Shown here: positions 55,014-63,636 of the stretch, piece by piece
Layout of the letters: each line of letters begins with the position of its first letter
Position numbering within the stretch: the stretch's first letter is position 1
Assembly: GCF_014850975.1 (NCBI RefSeq)
Contig: NZ_JACXST010000003.1
Coordinates: 1-64,000 of the forward strand
Length of the DNA: 64,000 nt
Reading direction: 5' to 3'
Source: Methylomonas fluvii
Lineage (GTDB): Bacteria; Pseudomonadota; Gammaproteobacteria; Methylococcales; Methylomonadaceae
The notes under the pieces: model-generated
What the model saw: the letters and a program-made list of their open reading frames with translations, nothing else
Databases searched by the model: none
What the model was told of the DNA's origin: nothing
Translations under genes and position numbers: made by a program

Positions 55014-55484
55014 TCAATCTGATTTATCCAAAAACTCCTGATAGTGCTGTTCCGCCAATACGGCATACTGCTTCGCTTGATTGACTAGTTTCTGGCGTTT
55101 ACAGGCCAAACTCATCTTGTCGTCTATCTGGAAATAATTCAGATGAACAATCTTTTGCCGTATTACCGGTTTCGAGCAAGAAAACTCATTATTGACACGT
55201 TCTTCAATTTCATCCAGTAATCGGTGAAACTCCTCGATAGCTTCATCAAAGTGGCCGACATGCTGGAGAACCATCGGTAAGCGTAACCACCGGTCCAGGG
55301 GATAATTACCGGGATGCTGCCGCATCAAATCAGCGGCCGCTTCTAAGCAGGCGACGGCAGCGGGCAAATTCCCGCTTTTGTATTTGACCGCTTCACGCTG
55401 GAGACTCGCTACCTTCTGGCCAACCGGACCCCTGGAAGTTTCAAATGAATATTCGGGATATGCCCGACTATCACTCTTCGCCAT
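55014..55484 (-). CDS. Hypothetical helical (TPR-like) protein
   Basis: 156 residues, helical-repeat style (AVACLEAAADLMRQHPGNYP, HFDEAIEEFHRLLDEIEERV), no signal peptide. Resembles a short tetratricopeptide protein. Its start overlaps the stop of the DUF6794-like gene, so the two are probably co-transcribed. It ends just inside the IS remnant flank. Confidence 0.6.
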   Translation of the reverse strand: MAKSDSRAYPEYSFETSRGPVGQKVASLQREAVKYKSGNLPAAVACLEAAADLMRQHPGNYPLDRWLRLPMVLQHVGHFDEAIEEFHRLLDEIEERVNNEFSCSKPVIRQKIVHLNYFQIDDKMSLACKRQKLVNQAKQYAVLAEQHYQEFLDKSD

Positions 55485-55720
55485 TTTGCAGCCGCTTCCA
55501 AAGCGCCTTGATGATCAATCCATTTGCATCATCCGGATGAATCCCCACACCAAAGGCCGCCAGCAATTCGCTGTCGGACTTGTGCAATCCAAAGGCATTC
55601 CGGATCGCCACCCCAAGGCAAAAGTGGAGATTGATCAATTCATCTTCCTCCATACTCGAAAGTATTGGCGTTCGCTTTCGTCCGTGATCAATACAAGCCG
55701 ATTAACGGCCTGATTGACCG
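55471..55720 (-). pseudogene. DUF6794-like gene, probably frameshifted
   Basis: The 60-codon ORF 55471-55653 (ELINLHFCLGVAIRNAFGLH, GIHPDDANGLIIKALWKRL) is a DUF6794-like core. The matching N-terminus (VNQAVNRLVLITDESERQYF) lies just upstream in another frame, and one missing base near 55653-55657 would join them. No good start codon is visible for the longer frame, so the 5' end may also be lost. Confidence 0.5.
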
Positions 55721-55911
55721 TGCACGGCGGTTGTAATAACTCGTGGCTGAATACTGGTCAATTTTTATACAATTTGACCTTCCTTGTTTGCTGGCAGCTA
55801 CTTAAGGGGCGTTGTCACGGTTTTGTCACAGAGTTTTCCACAGGGATTGGGGATAACATCGGGTGGGGCCTGAATGACCAGGTAGCTGGCCTACGAGGGT
55901 GATTAACGACC
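55721..55911. other. Intergenic with DnaA-box-like sequences
   Basis: TTTTCCACA (55834-55842) fits the DnaA-box consensus, and the complement TTATCCCCA (55848-55856) is one base off, facing the other way. Without iterons or a rep gene this is weak evidence for an origin. No gene seen. Confidence 0.3.
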
Positions 55912-56400
55912 TTAACCAGCAACTTTGCCATAATATTGCACGTAAGCATTACGCCAATCGTTGACTAACATCTGCCTAGCGGTTTTTAAGGACAGACGTC
56001 CAGCACACACCTCCTTGTTTAACCGGTTTTCCAACTTGTCTTTAAGGTGGGCATTCCAAGGCGTTCCACCATAGGCTTGTGGCCAAAGGTTGTTGACGTC
56101 ATCAGCACCGCCCAATTCACGACTGATGAGATGATCAATTTCGCAAGTTTTGCCATGCGCATCGGCAGTACAGCGAGGATCGTCATAGCCGCTATACCCA
56201 TATGCTGCAAACACTTGCTTCTTCATGTTCGGAGTGACGTGACGTTCATCGGCGCCCCACTTAATGCTACATACTTTGGTCTTGGTCAATCCTAGGCGCG
56301 TTACACCAGGTGTCTTTGCTAAATCGGGAATATCATCAGCGATAGTCGTTACTGAATACACTAAGAATACCAGTGATAGCAATCTAGATAATCTAAGCAT
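55912..56400 (-). CDS. Secreted HNH-type endonuclease
   Basis: 162 residues from the ATG at 56400 (GGGAGG 6 nt upstream). Signal peptide (LLSLVFLVYSVTTIADD). HNH-like motif CEIDHLISRELGGADDVNNL with LWPQAYG and the following K/N residues. Four Cys could form disulfides. Probably a periplasmic or secreted nuclease; substrate unknown. Confidence 0.75.
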   Translation of the reverse strand: MLRLSRLLSLVFLVYSVTTIADDIPDLAKTPGVTRLGLTKTKVCSIKWGADERHVTPNMKKQVFAAYGYSGYDDPRCTADAHGKTCEIDHLISRELGGADDVNNLWPQAYGGTPWNAHLKDKLENRLNKEVCAGRLSLKTARQMLVNDWRNAYVQYYGKVAG

Positions 56401-56453
56401 CATAACCTCCCTAGGTGCCAACGCCGGTAGCAAGCAAACGCGACGTTATACGT

Positions 56454-56792
56454 TTATTTCACCAGCGTATAGTAAATGCCGATTACCAACCAAGTTATTA
56501 TCAACAACGACCAAGGCAACCAATGTGGTTGGTAAATGATGACCGACTGATCTTCTTGGTCATCCTGTTCAATTATTTGTTCTTTTTGTTTAGCCAGTTT
56601 TTTACGCTGCTTGTTTAATTCGCGGGCTTTTTCTTTTTGCTGCCGTTTATAGAGGTCAATACCCTGCTGAATACCTTGAGCAATCAGCTTCGTTTGTTCT
56701 TTTGTTTGTGCGGGACGTTGAATGCTCTTGGCAATTTTCAACGCTTCCTCCTGCGTCTGGGGTGACGGTTTTTGATAATAGTCTTTGGTCAT
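56454..56792 (-). CDS. DUF2956 family protein
   Basis: 112 residues from the ATG at 56792 (MTKDYYQKPSPQTQEEALKI). Typical DUF2956: the PAQTKEQTKLIAQGIQQGID segment, a Lys-rich coiled coil, and one C-terminal membrane helix (WSLLIITWLVIGIYY). Chromosomal gammaproteobacterial family of unknown function. Divergent from the DUF3820 gene. Confidence 0.85.
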   Translation of the reverse strand: MTKDYYQKPSPQTQEEALKIAKSIQRPAQTKEQTKLIAQGIQQGIDLYKRQQKEKARELNKQRKKLAKQKEQIIEQDDQEDQSVIIYQPHWLPWSLLIITWLVIGIYYTLVK

Positions 56793-56838
56793 GGTTAGAA
56801 TGGTATCAGCGTTAAATCCAAACGAACATTCTATCTCG

Positions 56839-57048
56839 ATGAATCCAGATGATTTGAAGAAGCTGGTGGCAATGACCATGCCCTTCGGAAAATACAAAGG
56901 GCGTGTTATTGCTGATTTGCCAGGATACTATCTGAATTGGTTTGTCCGGGAAGGTGTCCCCAAGGGTGAACTGGGGCGCTTAATGATACTGATGCAAGAA
57001 ATTAAACACAACGGCCTCAAGCCATTACTTGACCCTTTGAGAAAATGA
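56839..57048 (+). CDS. DUF3820 family protein
   Basis: 69 residues from the ATG at 56839 (MNPDDLKKLVAMTMPFGKYK). Family marks: PFGKYKGRVIADLPGYYLNW and GELGRLMILMQEIKHNGL. A short conserved protein of unknown function, sometimes exonuclease-linked. A bidirectional terminator follows. Confidence 0.88.
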   Translation: MNPDDLKKLVAMTMPFGKYKGRVIADLPGYYLNWFVREGVPKGELGRLMILMQEIKHNGLKPLLDPLRK

Positions 57049-57090
57049 ACATCATAGGCAATAAGCGATCTATCAACCCCAGACATAAAG

Positions 57091-57122
57091 AAGCCTCCGT
57101 AGCATGACACTAGGGAGGCTCT
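57091..57122 (+). terminator. Terminator after the DUF3820 gene
   Basis: AGCCTCC and GGGAGGCT form a stem around a 14-nt loop, preceded by AAAGA and followed by CTTAT. The 57124-57410 stretch beyond it holds no gene. Confidence 0.6.
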
Positions 57123-57410
57123 TATCGGTAACTATTCAATTGATTTGACTAATCAATACGGTCATATAGACCACTGTTTATTTTGTAAATTACGATCATC
57201 AGTTGCAAGCCCCCTTGTCTAATAGACGAATGGATAAACTGTCGAGGTAAATCTAACGTAGGTTTTAGTCCCTTGCTTATCAGTGTAGTCGATTAATGAA
57301 GGTTTGAGTGCGTTATAGCAATCAAAACCGACCCGAATGGATGAAGTGACTATCAATCTTTGCTGATATGTTCATGCAGTTTTTTGAGCTGGTTATTTGG
57401 TCTGCGGGGT

Positions 57411-57920
57411 TTAGCCAACCTCGCCCAAGAAATCTTTCTTACCAATCTCCAAACCGTTATGCCTCAATATCCCGTAGGTAGTGGTGACATGAAAATAGAC
57501 ATTGGGAAGCACAAAGTCGGTTAGGTACTCTAGTCCCGTAAACGTGGATGTTCTATCGTGCATGGGTAATAAAATCGTTTTTTCTTCCGCGCCGTTTATT
57601 TGATCCGGCGTAAACGATTCCAGTAAAGCAATGGTTTTATCAAGTCTAGCCAAGAGTTCAGGAATGGTGGATTCATTGTCTTCGTATTTGGGCGGTTCTA
57701 ATCCCGCTAAACGCGATGCGGCACCTTTGGCAACATCGGTGGCAATTTGCACTTGCCGTGATAGCGGATACATATCGGGATAAAGACGTGCAGTAACCAA
57801 TACCGCAGGATCAATCTTCTTGGCTTCCGCATAGGCGATAGCTTTCTCTAAGATGGCGCGTAAGTTGGTCAAACTTTTGATCATCGGCGGTATAGCAGCG
57901 GCATACATTAAGCTGGACAT
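57411..57920 (-). CDS. DUF1993 family protein
   Basis: 169 residues from the ATG at 57920 (CAGGAG upstream). DUF1993 (DinB-like four-helix) features: MIKSLTNLRAILEKAIAYAE, LYPDMYPLSRQVQIATDVAK and C-terminal NVYFHVTTTYGILRHNGLEI. Function unknown; single-gene unit. Probably host-encoded. Confidence 0.9.
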   Translation of the reverse strand: MSSLMYAAAIPPMIKSLTNLRAILEKAIAYAEAKKIDPAVLVTARLYPDMYPLSRQVQIATDVAKGAASRLAGLEPPKYEDNESTIPELLARLDKTIALLESFTPDQINGAEEKTILLPMHDRTSTFTGLEYLTDFVLPNVYFHVTTTYGILRHNGLEIGKKDFLGEVG

Positions 57921-58137
57921 GGTCAATTCTCCTGAATCGTTATTGTGTTTAGATGGCAATGGATGTGACGCAACAAGCTAATCGTTGCACTTTAGCGATA
58001 GCGACGCTGCAAAAAATCGAACGGTACGACGCAGTCTAGTTACAGCGTGTGACACTATGCCGCATTCGAAATATAAGAAAATACTGATATTATATTCACC
58101 ATTGCAGAGACGTTCAGTGCAATAACTTCCTCCCTCA

Positions 58138-58166
58138 AATCCAGCACATCGCTGGATTTTTTTTGC
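58138..58166 (+). terminator. Intrinsic terminator
   Basis: AAATCCAGC-acatc-GCTGGATTT followed by T8 on the plus strand, 10 bp past the end of the convergent IHF-like gene. Acts best on plus-strand transcripts. Confidence 0.75.
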
Positions 58167-58176
58167 CTGAAGGAAA

Positions 58177-58488
58177 CTAGGCGTCTCTAATGGTTTTGCA
58201 GCGTTCGCGTGAGGCGTTCACCTTGTCGCGCAAACTGAGACCAGGCTTAAAGTGCAAAGTTCGTCGTCTCGGCACACTAACGATTTCACCGGTTTTGGGA
58301 TTCCGGCCAATACGCGGATCGCGGTGTGTAATAGAAAAACCACCAAGTCCGCGAATTTCAATCCTGTCACCGTTCGCTAAGGTGGTGGTTAAGACACCCA
58401 AAATATTTTTTATCGCAAGCTCAACGTCTCTTTGAAGAAGATGCGGTTGTTTATTAGCAATAGCGGCAATCACTTCGGATTTGGTCAT
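58177..58488 (-). CDS. IHF-beta/HU-family DNA-bending protein
   Basis: 103 residues from the ATG at 58488 (MTKSEVIAAIANKQPHL). Closest in pattern to IHF-beta: ANGDRIEIRGLGGFSITHRD, GRNPKTGEIVSVP and HFKPGLSLRDKVN. Likely bends DNA at sites such as the CRISPR leader. Paralogue of the frameshifted copy at 53820. Confidence 0.9.
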   Translation of the reverse strand: MTKSEVIAAIANKQPHLLQRDVELAIKNILGVLTTTLANGDRIEIRGLGGFSITHRDPRIGRNPKTGEIVSVPRRRTLHFKPGLSLRDKVNASRERCKTIRDA

Positions 58489-58705
58489 AGCGAGATGTTT
58501 GAGAACAAAAAACAATAACGGCATAAGTCATTCGGTATAGGCATGTAATCATTTTAATGCTGCGCGGGTTATCGCAAAAGAATTAGTCAATTGTTTCTTT
58601 AATGGAAACAAAATATGCTTTAACTGTCTTATTGTTTATTTTATGAATAGGTTTATAGTTAAGTCGTACTTACAAAGCGACCAAACTTAGACAAAGGTGA
58701 ACCAG

Positions 58706-58867
58706 ATGAACTCTCCAAAAAGCATATACAAAGACGTCACAACCGGATTGTTTTTTGTAACCGGTGTATTGAGCTTTATGTCCGGTCAATTCATTCTGTC
58801 CACGCTGTTGTTTGGTGCCGCATCGCTAGCCAGTAACTTGGATTTGGCGATGCCTGCTCGTATTTGA
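58706..58867 (+). CDS. Small 53-residue membrane-type protein
   Basis: ATG at 58706 with AAGGTGA upstream. Sequence MNSPKSIYKDVTTGLFFVTG... with one or two hydrophobic stretches (GVLSFMSGQFILSTLLFGAA). Followed 60 bp later by a clear intrinsic terminator, so it is probably a real transcription unit. No family recognised. Confidence 0.6.
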   Translation: MNSPKSIYKDVTTGLFFVTGVLSFMSGQFILSTLLFGAASLASNLDLAMPARI

Positions 58868-58926
58868 TTTTTGTGTTGTAACCTCCTCGTTGTATTTCGC
58901 GGCTCCTCCTAGCCGCAACATTCCAT

Positions 58927-58961
58927 AGCCTCTACAGTTGATGACTGTAGGGGCTTTTTTT
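58927..58961 (+). terminator. Intrinsic terminator of the 53-residue ORF
   Basis: AGCCTCTACAG and CTGTAGGGGCT stem with a 7-nt loop followed by T7. Beyond it, 58962-59429 holds no recognised gene. Confidence 0.85.
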
Positions 58962-59429
58962 GTGGCTGTTGTTTTTCCAGCATCAAATAATCCGGTAAGA
59001 ACTTCTTAACTTAGCTTCCGAGTCCCTTGATAGAAGACGCTGCTGTATTTAGGTCTTGTTTACTGCTAACAATCTGACATGCAAATCGCGACCCCTACTC
59101 GATGCTCGGCCATTTTTATAAATTGACTGCTTCAAAATACAAAGCGGACAAAACTCTCTAGATCAGAAGGAATCAGCTCGTCAATTTTCCTCTATCTTTT
59201 GTAAACAACATCGGTAATAAGCCTGCAGGAACTTATTGGTAGGTTCAACAGCTATGCCGATCAGGCAACATTTGACCATAACAGTTGTGCATAGTTTCAA
59301 GCCATACAGATCACTTTTAGCTAAATCTGTACTTAAAAATTAAGCAATAAACTGAATCTGTTTGGCTTTTTCCTGGGTTAGTAAAGTATTCACCGTCGAT
59401 CAGGTAACGGTTGACGACCAGAATACCAC

Positions 59430-59466
59430 CCTGCATCCCATCCCTCCGATGCGGGACATTTTTTAC
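59430..59466 (+). promoter_or_regulatory. Terminator-like hairpin before the Nit1 cluster
   Basis: CCtGCATC and GATGCgGG form a stem, followed by ACATTTTTT, 20 bp before the first gene. May be an attenuator or just the end of an upstream transcript. No sigma-54 promoter was recognised. Confidence 0.45.
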
Positions 59467-59485
59467 TAACATCCAGGAGAATTTC

Positions 59486-59968
59486 ATGCCCGCAGTCACC
59501 GCACCGGCCCATCAAAAAGGCGATTGTTTTGTCGATTTCGAAGAAAAAGTATTTGAAGATGTCAAAGCAGAACCAGGGCAGAAAGCCTTAGTCAAATTCC
59601 ACACTGTCGCATTTGAAGGGTCGATAGGTTTTGTCAATCTGTTGCAAGCTACCCGCTTACAACGCAAAGGCTTCGAAACCTCCATCCTGCTGTATGGGCC
59701 GGGTGTCACCTTAGGTCTGCAACGCGGCTTTCCGCGTCTGGGCGACGAATCTTTTCCCGGTCACCAAAACTACGCCAATCAAATCGGCAAATTCATCGAA
59801 GAAGGCGGCAAAGTTTATGCGTGCCGCTTTGCCTTACAAGCCTTGTACGGCCATGGCGAACCCAGCTTGTTACCGGGTATTAGGCCGATCAGCCCATTGG
59901 ACGTGTTAGACATAGTGCTGATCCATCAGCGCGACAACGCTTTCATTATGGATACTTGGACGCTGTAA
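59486..59968 (+). CDS. MSMEG_0572/Sll0783-family protein (Nit1 cluster)
   Basis: 160 residues from the ATG at 59486 (CAGGAG upstream). A conserved partner of Nit1 nitrilase clusters ([40 protein letters not shown]). Named a nitrogen-starvation response protein in cyanobacteria and mycobacteria; the biochemical role is not established. DsrE-like fold is possible. Confidence 0.92.
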   Translation: MPAVTAPAHQKGDCFVDFEEKVFEDVKAEPGQKALVKFHTVAFEGSIGFVNLLQATRLQRKGFETSILLYGPGVTLGLQRGFPRLGDESFPGHQNYANQIGKFIEEGGKVYACRFALQALYGHGEPSLLPGIRPISPLDVLDIVLIHQRDNAFIMDTWTL

Positions 59969-59989
59969 ATCCTCCAGCCATCTGTGCTC

Positions 59990-60017
59990 GCCCGAACCTA
60001 GGTTCGGGCTTTTTTTG
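59990..60017 (+). terminator. Intrinsic terminator within the Nit1 cluster
   Basis: GCCCGAACC-ta-GGTTCGGGC followed by T7, between the first gene and the nitrilase. It would give high expression of the first gene and partial read-through into the rest. Confidence 0.88.
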
Positions 60018-60039
60018 ACTCGCAGCAGGAGATTTTGTT

Positions 60040-61035
60040 TTGACTATGTCCACTATCGTCAGAGCCGCCGCCGTCCAGATCGCGCCAGTGTTCGAATCCG
60101 CCACCGCTACTTGCGACAAGGTTTGCCAGGCCATCAGCGACGCTGCCGCGAAAGGCGCACAAATCGCGGTATTCCCAGAAACCTTTGTGCCGTATTACCC
60201 GTATTTTTCCTTCGTACTGCCGCCGGTCACCCAGGGCCGCGAGCATTTGAAGCTTTACGATTACGCGCCGACGGTGCCGGGACCAATCACCGACGCGGTC
60301 GCGGCGCAAGCCAAGGCGCACGGCATTGTGGTGGTGTTGGGGATTAACGAGCGCGACCACGGCAGCTTGTACAACACGCAACTGATATTCGACGAAACTG
60401 GTCGTCTGGCGCTGAAACGCCGCAAGATCACCCCGACTTATCACGAACGCATGATTTGGGGTCAAGGTGATGCCTCGGGCTTAAAGGTCGTAGAAACCGG
60501 CATAGGTCGCATTGGTGCTTTGGCCTGCTGGGAGCATTACAACCCACTGGCCCGCTATGCCTTGATGGCCCAGCACGAACAAATCCATTGCAGCCAGTTT
60601 CCCGGTTCATTGGTTGGGCCGATTTTTGCCGAACAAATTGAAGTCACGATCCGCCACCATGCCTTGGAATCCGGTTGCTTTGTAGTTAACGCCACCGGTT
60701 GGCTCAGTGACGAACAAATTGACACGGTGACCACCGACCCTGGCCTGCAAAAAGCCCTGCGCGGCGGTTGCTGCACGGCCATCATCTCGCCGGAAGGTCA
60801 GCATGTTGTCGAACCCTTGCGCGAAGGTGAAGGCATATTGATCGCCGATCTGGATATGAATTTAATCACCAAACGCAAACGCATGATGGATTCGGTCGGC
60901 CATTACGCTAGGCCGGAATTGCTGAGCCTGCGCATCGACGACAGGCCGGCGGCACCTATGTTCAGCGAACGACCAGCCGTTTCAACTCAAACCGTCCAAG
61001 AGAGCGAACGCGATGATGCTATCAACACAAACTAA
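60040..61035 (+). CDS. nit1: Nit6803-type nitrilase
   Basis: 331 residues if the TTG at 60040 is used (AGGAG 8 nt upstream); an ATG two codons later is the alternative. C-N hydrolase with catalytic Glu47 ([10 protein letters not shown]), Lys129 ([13 protein letters not shown]) and Cys163 ([16 protein letters not shown]). Very close to cyanobacterial Nit6803 signatures. Converts a nitrile to the carboxylate and ammonia; the native substrate in this pathway is unknown. Confidence 0.95.
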   Translation: MTMSTIVRAAAVQIAPVFESATATCDKVCQAISDAAAKGAQIAVFPETFVPYYPYFSFVLPPVTQGREHLKLYDYAPTVPGPITDAVAAQAKAHGIVVVLGINERDHGSLYNTQLIFDETGRLALKRRKITPTYHERMIWGQGDASGLKVVETGIGRIGALACWEHYNPLARYALMAQHEQIHCSQFPGSLVGPIFAEQIEVTIRHHALESGCFVVNATGWLSDEQIDTVTTDPGLQKALRGGCCTAIISPEGQHVVEPLREGEGILIADLDMNLITKRKRMMDSVGHYARPELLSLRIDDRPAAPMFSERPAVSTQTVQESERDDAINTN

Positions 61036-62125
61036 TGTTGGTCTGGCAGAGCTGATCGCCGATCTGCAGTCCTTAGGCTTACGCCTGGAAGACAGTGAAG
61101 TTGGCGTAACCGGCCGCCGTGGTGGCGCCGGTCCTTCCGATCACAAAGCCGTTAACTTGGCTGGCCGAACCGTGATGATACCGATTGCCACGGTCTCGGC
61201 TTGCGAGTCGCCGTTCGTTGCCAGTCGGCCGGACGTACACGGCATCAGCGAGATTCGTCGAGATGGCGTAGTAGTCAGTCATATTGAATTTCCCCGACAA
61301 CCACTTTTTTACGGTTTACAGACTGCCGAAGGCATTCCTTATTCGCAGATCGCCACGCTGCATTCGTCCGATGTATTGGCGACCACGCTACTGCAATCCT
61401 GCATCCGTTATGGCAACCGTAAAACCTCTTGCCAGTTTTGCGCCATCGGCGAATCACTGGCAGCGGGCAAGACCATTTTACGTAAAACGGCGGAACAACT
61501 GGCCGAGGTAGCGAAAGCAGCGGTGGAACTGGATCAGGTCAAGCACATGGTCATGACCACCGGCACGCCGAATCTAACGGATAGGGGCGCGGCACTGCTC
61601 TGCGAAAGTGCTGTAGCCGTTAAAGCGGCAGTCGATCTACCCATTCAAGGCCAATGTGAGCCGCCAGACGACGACATCTGGTTCGAACGCATGAAAGCCG
61701 TCGGTATAGACAGCTTAGGCATGCATCTAGAAGCGGTCACGCCGGAAGTGCGCTCCCGCATCATGCCCGGCAAGGCAAGTGTTGCTATGGGACGTTACAT
61801 GGATGCATTCGACGCCGCAGTTGCAGTGTTCGGTCGTGGTCAGGTGAGTACCTACATCCTGGCGGGTTTGGGCGACACGCCGGAAGCGATTTTGTCGGTC
61901 TCCGAACGGTTGATAGCTAAAGGCGTTTACCCCTTCGTGGTGCCGTTCGTACCCATTACCGGCACGCCCTTGGCAAACCATCCGGCGCCGACGCCAGGCT
62001 TTATGGCGCAAATCCTGCCGCAATTGGGCGCGATGCTGAAGCAGGCAAATCTGCTATCCCAAGACATGAAAGCCGGCTGCGCTAAATGCGGTGCCTGCTC
62101 GGCACTCGCCAGTTATGAGGTGTGA
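61013..62125 (+). CDS. MSMEG_0568-family radical SAM protein
   Basis: 370 residues. Cluster-binding cysteines in [18 protein letters not shown] (CX9CX2C spacing, unlike the usual CX3CX2C), [12 protein letters not shown], and a C-terminal CAKCGAC. Part of Nit1 clusters. Overlaps the nitrilase by 23 bp, showing tight coupling. The reaction is unknown; biotin-synthase-like fold. Confidence 0.93.
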   Translation: MMLSTQTNVGLAELIADLQSLGLRLEDSEVGVTGRRGGAGPSDHKAVNLAGRTVMIPIATVSACESPFVASRPDVHGISEIRRDGVVVSHIEFPRQPLFYGLQTAEGIPYSQIATLHSSDVLATTLLQSCIRYGNRKTSCQFCAIGESLAAGKTILRKTAEQLAEVAKAAVELDQVKHMVMTTGTPNLTDRGAALLCESAVAVKAAVDLPIQGQCEPPDDDIWFERMKAVGIDSLGMHLEAVTPEVRSRIMPGKASVAMGRYMDAFDAAVAVFGRGQVSTYILAGLGDTPEAILSVSERLIAKGVYPFVVPFVPITGTPLANHPAPTPGFMAQILPQLGAMLKQANLLSQDMKAGCAKCGACSALASYEV

Positions 62126-62126
62126 G

Positions 62127-62669
62127 ATGTGGGTAGATAACTTTAAACCGTTTTTTGCCAATGCCTACCTGATCAAATTCGTCACCGAGGATTGGGAGCG
62201 CAAACAAATGATGGCGCTACGTCAGGCAGTGTTCTGTGAGGAACAAGGTATCTTTGCCGGCGACGATCTGGACGACATTGACAATATCGCCACACCCATC
62301 GTCGCCATCGCCTGCGTCGCCGGTTTACCGGATCGAGTAGTGGGCACCGTGCGTATTCATCAGGAAAAACCCGGCGTTTGGTGGGGCTCGAGGTTGGCGG
62401 TGGATCAAGGCTATCGTAAACAAGGCAGTCTCGGTGCGGCGCTGATCAAATTGGCAGTCACTTCAGCTCACGCTCAGGGCTGCACCATCTTTCTGGCACA
62501 GGTGCAAAGTCGAAACCAATTGCTGTTCCGCCGCCTGCACTGGAAATCCTTAGAGGAAATCTCCGTGCACGGGAGGCCGCATTATCTGATGCAAGCGGAC
62601 TTGGCTTGGTATCCGCCTTATGCCGACGGCGCCATCGGTTTTGTTACCACAACGCGGATGGCGGCATGA
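62127..62669 (+). CDS. MSMEG_0567/Sll0786-family N-acetyltransferase
   Basis: 180 residues. The ATG at 62127 is preferred (GAGGTGTGAG upstream). GNAT fold: VFCEEQGIFAGDDLDDID, RVVGTVRIHQ and acetyl-CoA loop YRKQGSLGAALI. Third enzyme of the Nit1 cluster. Starts 2 bp after the radical SAM gene. Confidence 0.92.
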   Translation: MWVDNFKPFFANAYLIKFVTEDWERKQMMALRQAVFCEEQGIFAGDDLDDIDNIATPIVAIACVAGLPDRVVGTVRIHQEKPGVWWGSRLAVDQGYRKQGSLGAALIKLAVTSAHAQGCTIFLAQVQSRNQLLFRRLHWKSLEEISVHGRPHYLMQADLAWYPPYADGAIGFVTTTRMAA

Positions 62670-63634
62670 CCTGGCTGGCTGACTTGACGCTCAGAATCCG
62701 CCAGAGCGCAGGGCTGGGGCATAAGCGCGATATCGCGCGTGTCATGCAGCATTTACCGATGCATGCCGGCGCGGAGATTGTCGTAGGCGACGACTGCGCC
62801 GCCATTCCCGATGCTGACGGCTATCTATTACTGGCCTGCGAAGGCTATCTGAATGACTTCGTCGCCAGCCAGCCCTGGTTTGCCGGCTATTGCGGGGTAA
62901 TGGTCAATGTCAGCGATATTTATGCGATGGGCGGTCGGCCTATCGCCGTCGTCGATGCCATCTGGAGCAACGGCGAAAATCAAGCCAAACCGATTCTGGA
63001 GGGGCTAACAACCGCTGCGCAAGTCTATGGAGTGCCAGTGGTTGGCGGCCATACCAATTTAAGAAACGATGCTCCGCAATTCTCGGTAGCCATCCTGGGC
63101 CGTGCCAAACGGCTATTGAGCAGCTTTGCCGCCAAACCTGAGCAAATTCTGTTAGCGGCTATTGATTTGCGTGGCCATTTCCGGGAACCGTACCTCTGGT
63201 GGGATGCCAGTACCGGCGCGCCGCCCGAACGTCTGCGCCAGGATTTAGAGCTTTTGCCAACACTGGCTGAAACTGAATTATGCGCGTCCGCTAAGGACAT
63301 CAGTAATGCCGGTGTGATCGGCACATTGCTGATGTTATTTGAATGCTCAGATGTGGGCGGCGTCATCGACATCAACGCCATTCCCCGCCCTAGCAATATC
63401 AACCTAGAAAGATGGTTGCGCTGTTTTCCCAGCTACGGCTTCGTGCTGAGTGTTGATGAGGATAACAGTGCAGCGGTGATCGAACTGTTTAAGCAGCGCG
63501 GCATCGCTTGCGCGGCAATAGGCAAAACTGACGATAGCCGCCGGCTAAGGTTGAAAGCCGGCGACGACGAACAACTTCTCTGGGATTTACACAGCGAAGC
63601 TTTGATTGGCTGCTGCCCAAAACGGCAGGATTAG
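62666..63634 (+). CDS. Sll0787-family AIR-synthase-like protein
   Basis: 322 residues from the ATG at 62666 overlapping the previous stop. AIR synthase/SelD fold with the ATP-binding pieces VGDDCAAIPDADGYLLLACE, NVSDIYAMGGRPIAVVD and VVGGHTNLRND. Conserved member of Nit1 clusters; probably activates a substrate by phosphorylation (inference). Confidence 0.92.
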   Translation: MTWLADLTLRIRQSAGLGHKRDIARVMQHLPMHAGAEIVVGDDCAAIPDADGYLLLACEGYLNDFVASQPWFAGYCGVMVNVSDIYAMGGRPIAVVDAIWSNGENQAKPILEGLTTAAQVYGVPVVGGHTNLRNDAPQFSVAILGRAKRLLSSFAAKPEQILLAAIDLRGHFREPYLWWDASTGAPPERLRQDLELLPTLAETELCASAKDISNAGVIGTLLMLFECSDVGGVIDINAIPRPSNINLERWLRCFPSYGFVLSVDEDNSAAVIELFKQRGIACAAIGKTDDSRRLRLKAGDDEQLLWDLHSEALIGCCPKRQD

Positions 63635-63636
63635 CG

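Noticed and set aside
55834..55856. Replication origin
   Set aside because: Only two DnaA-box-like words, with no iterons, AT-rich unwinding region or rep gene nearby.
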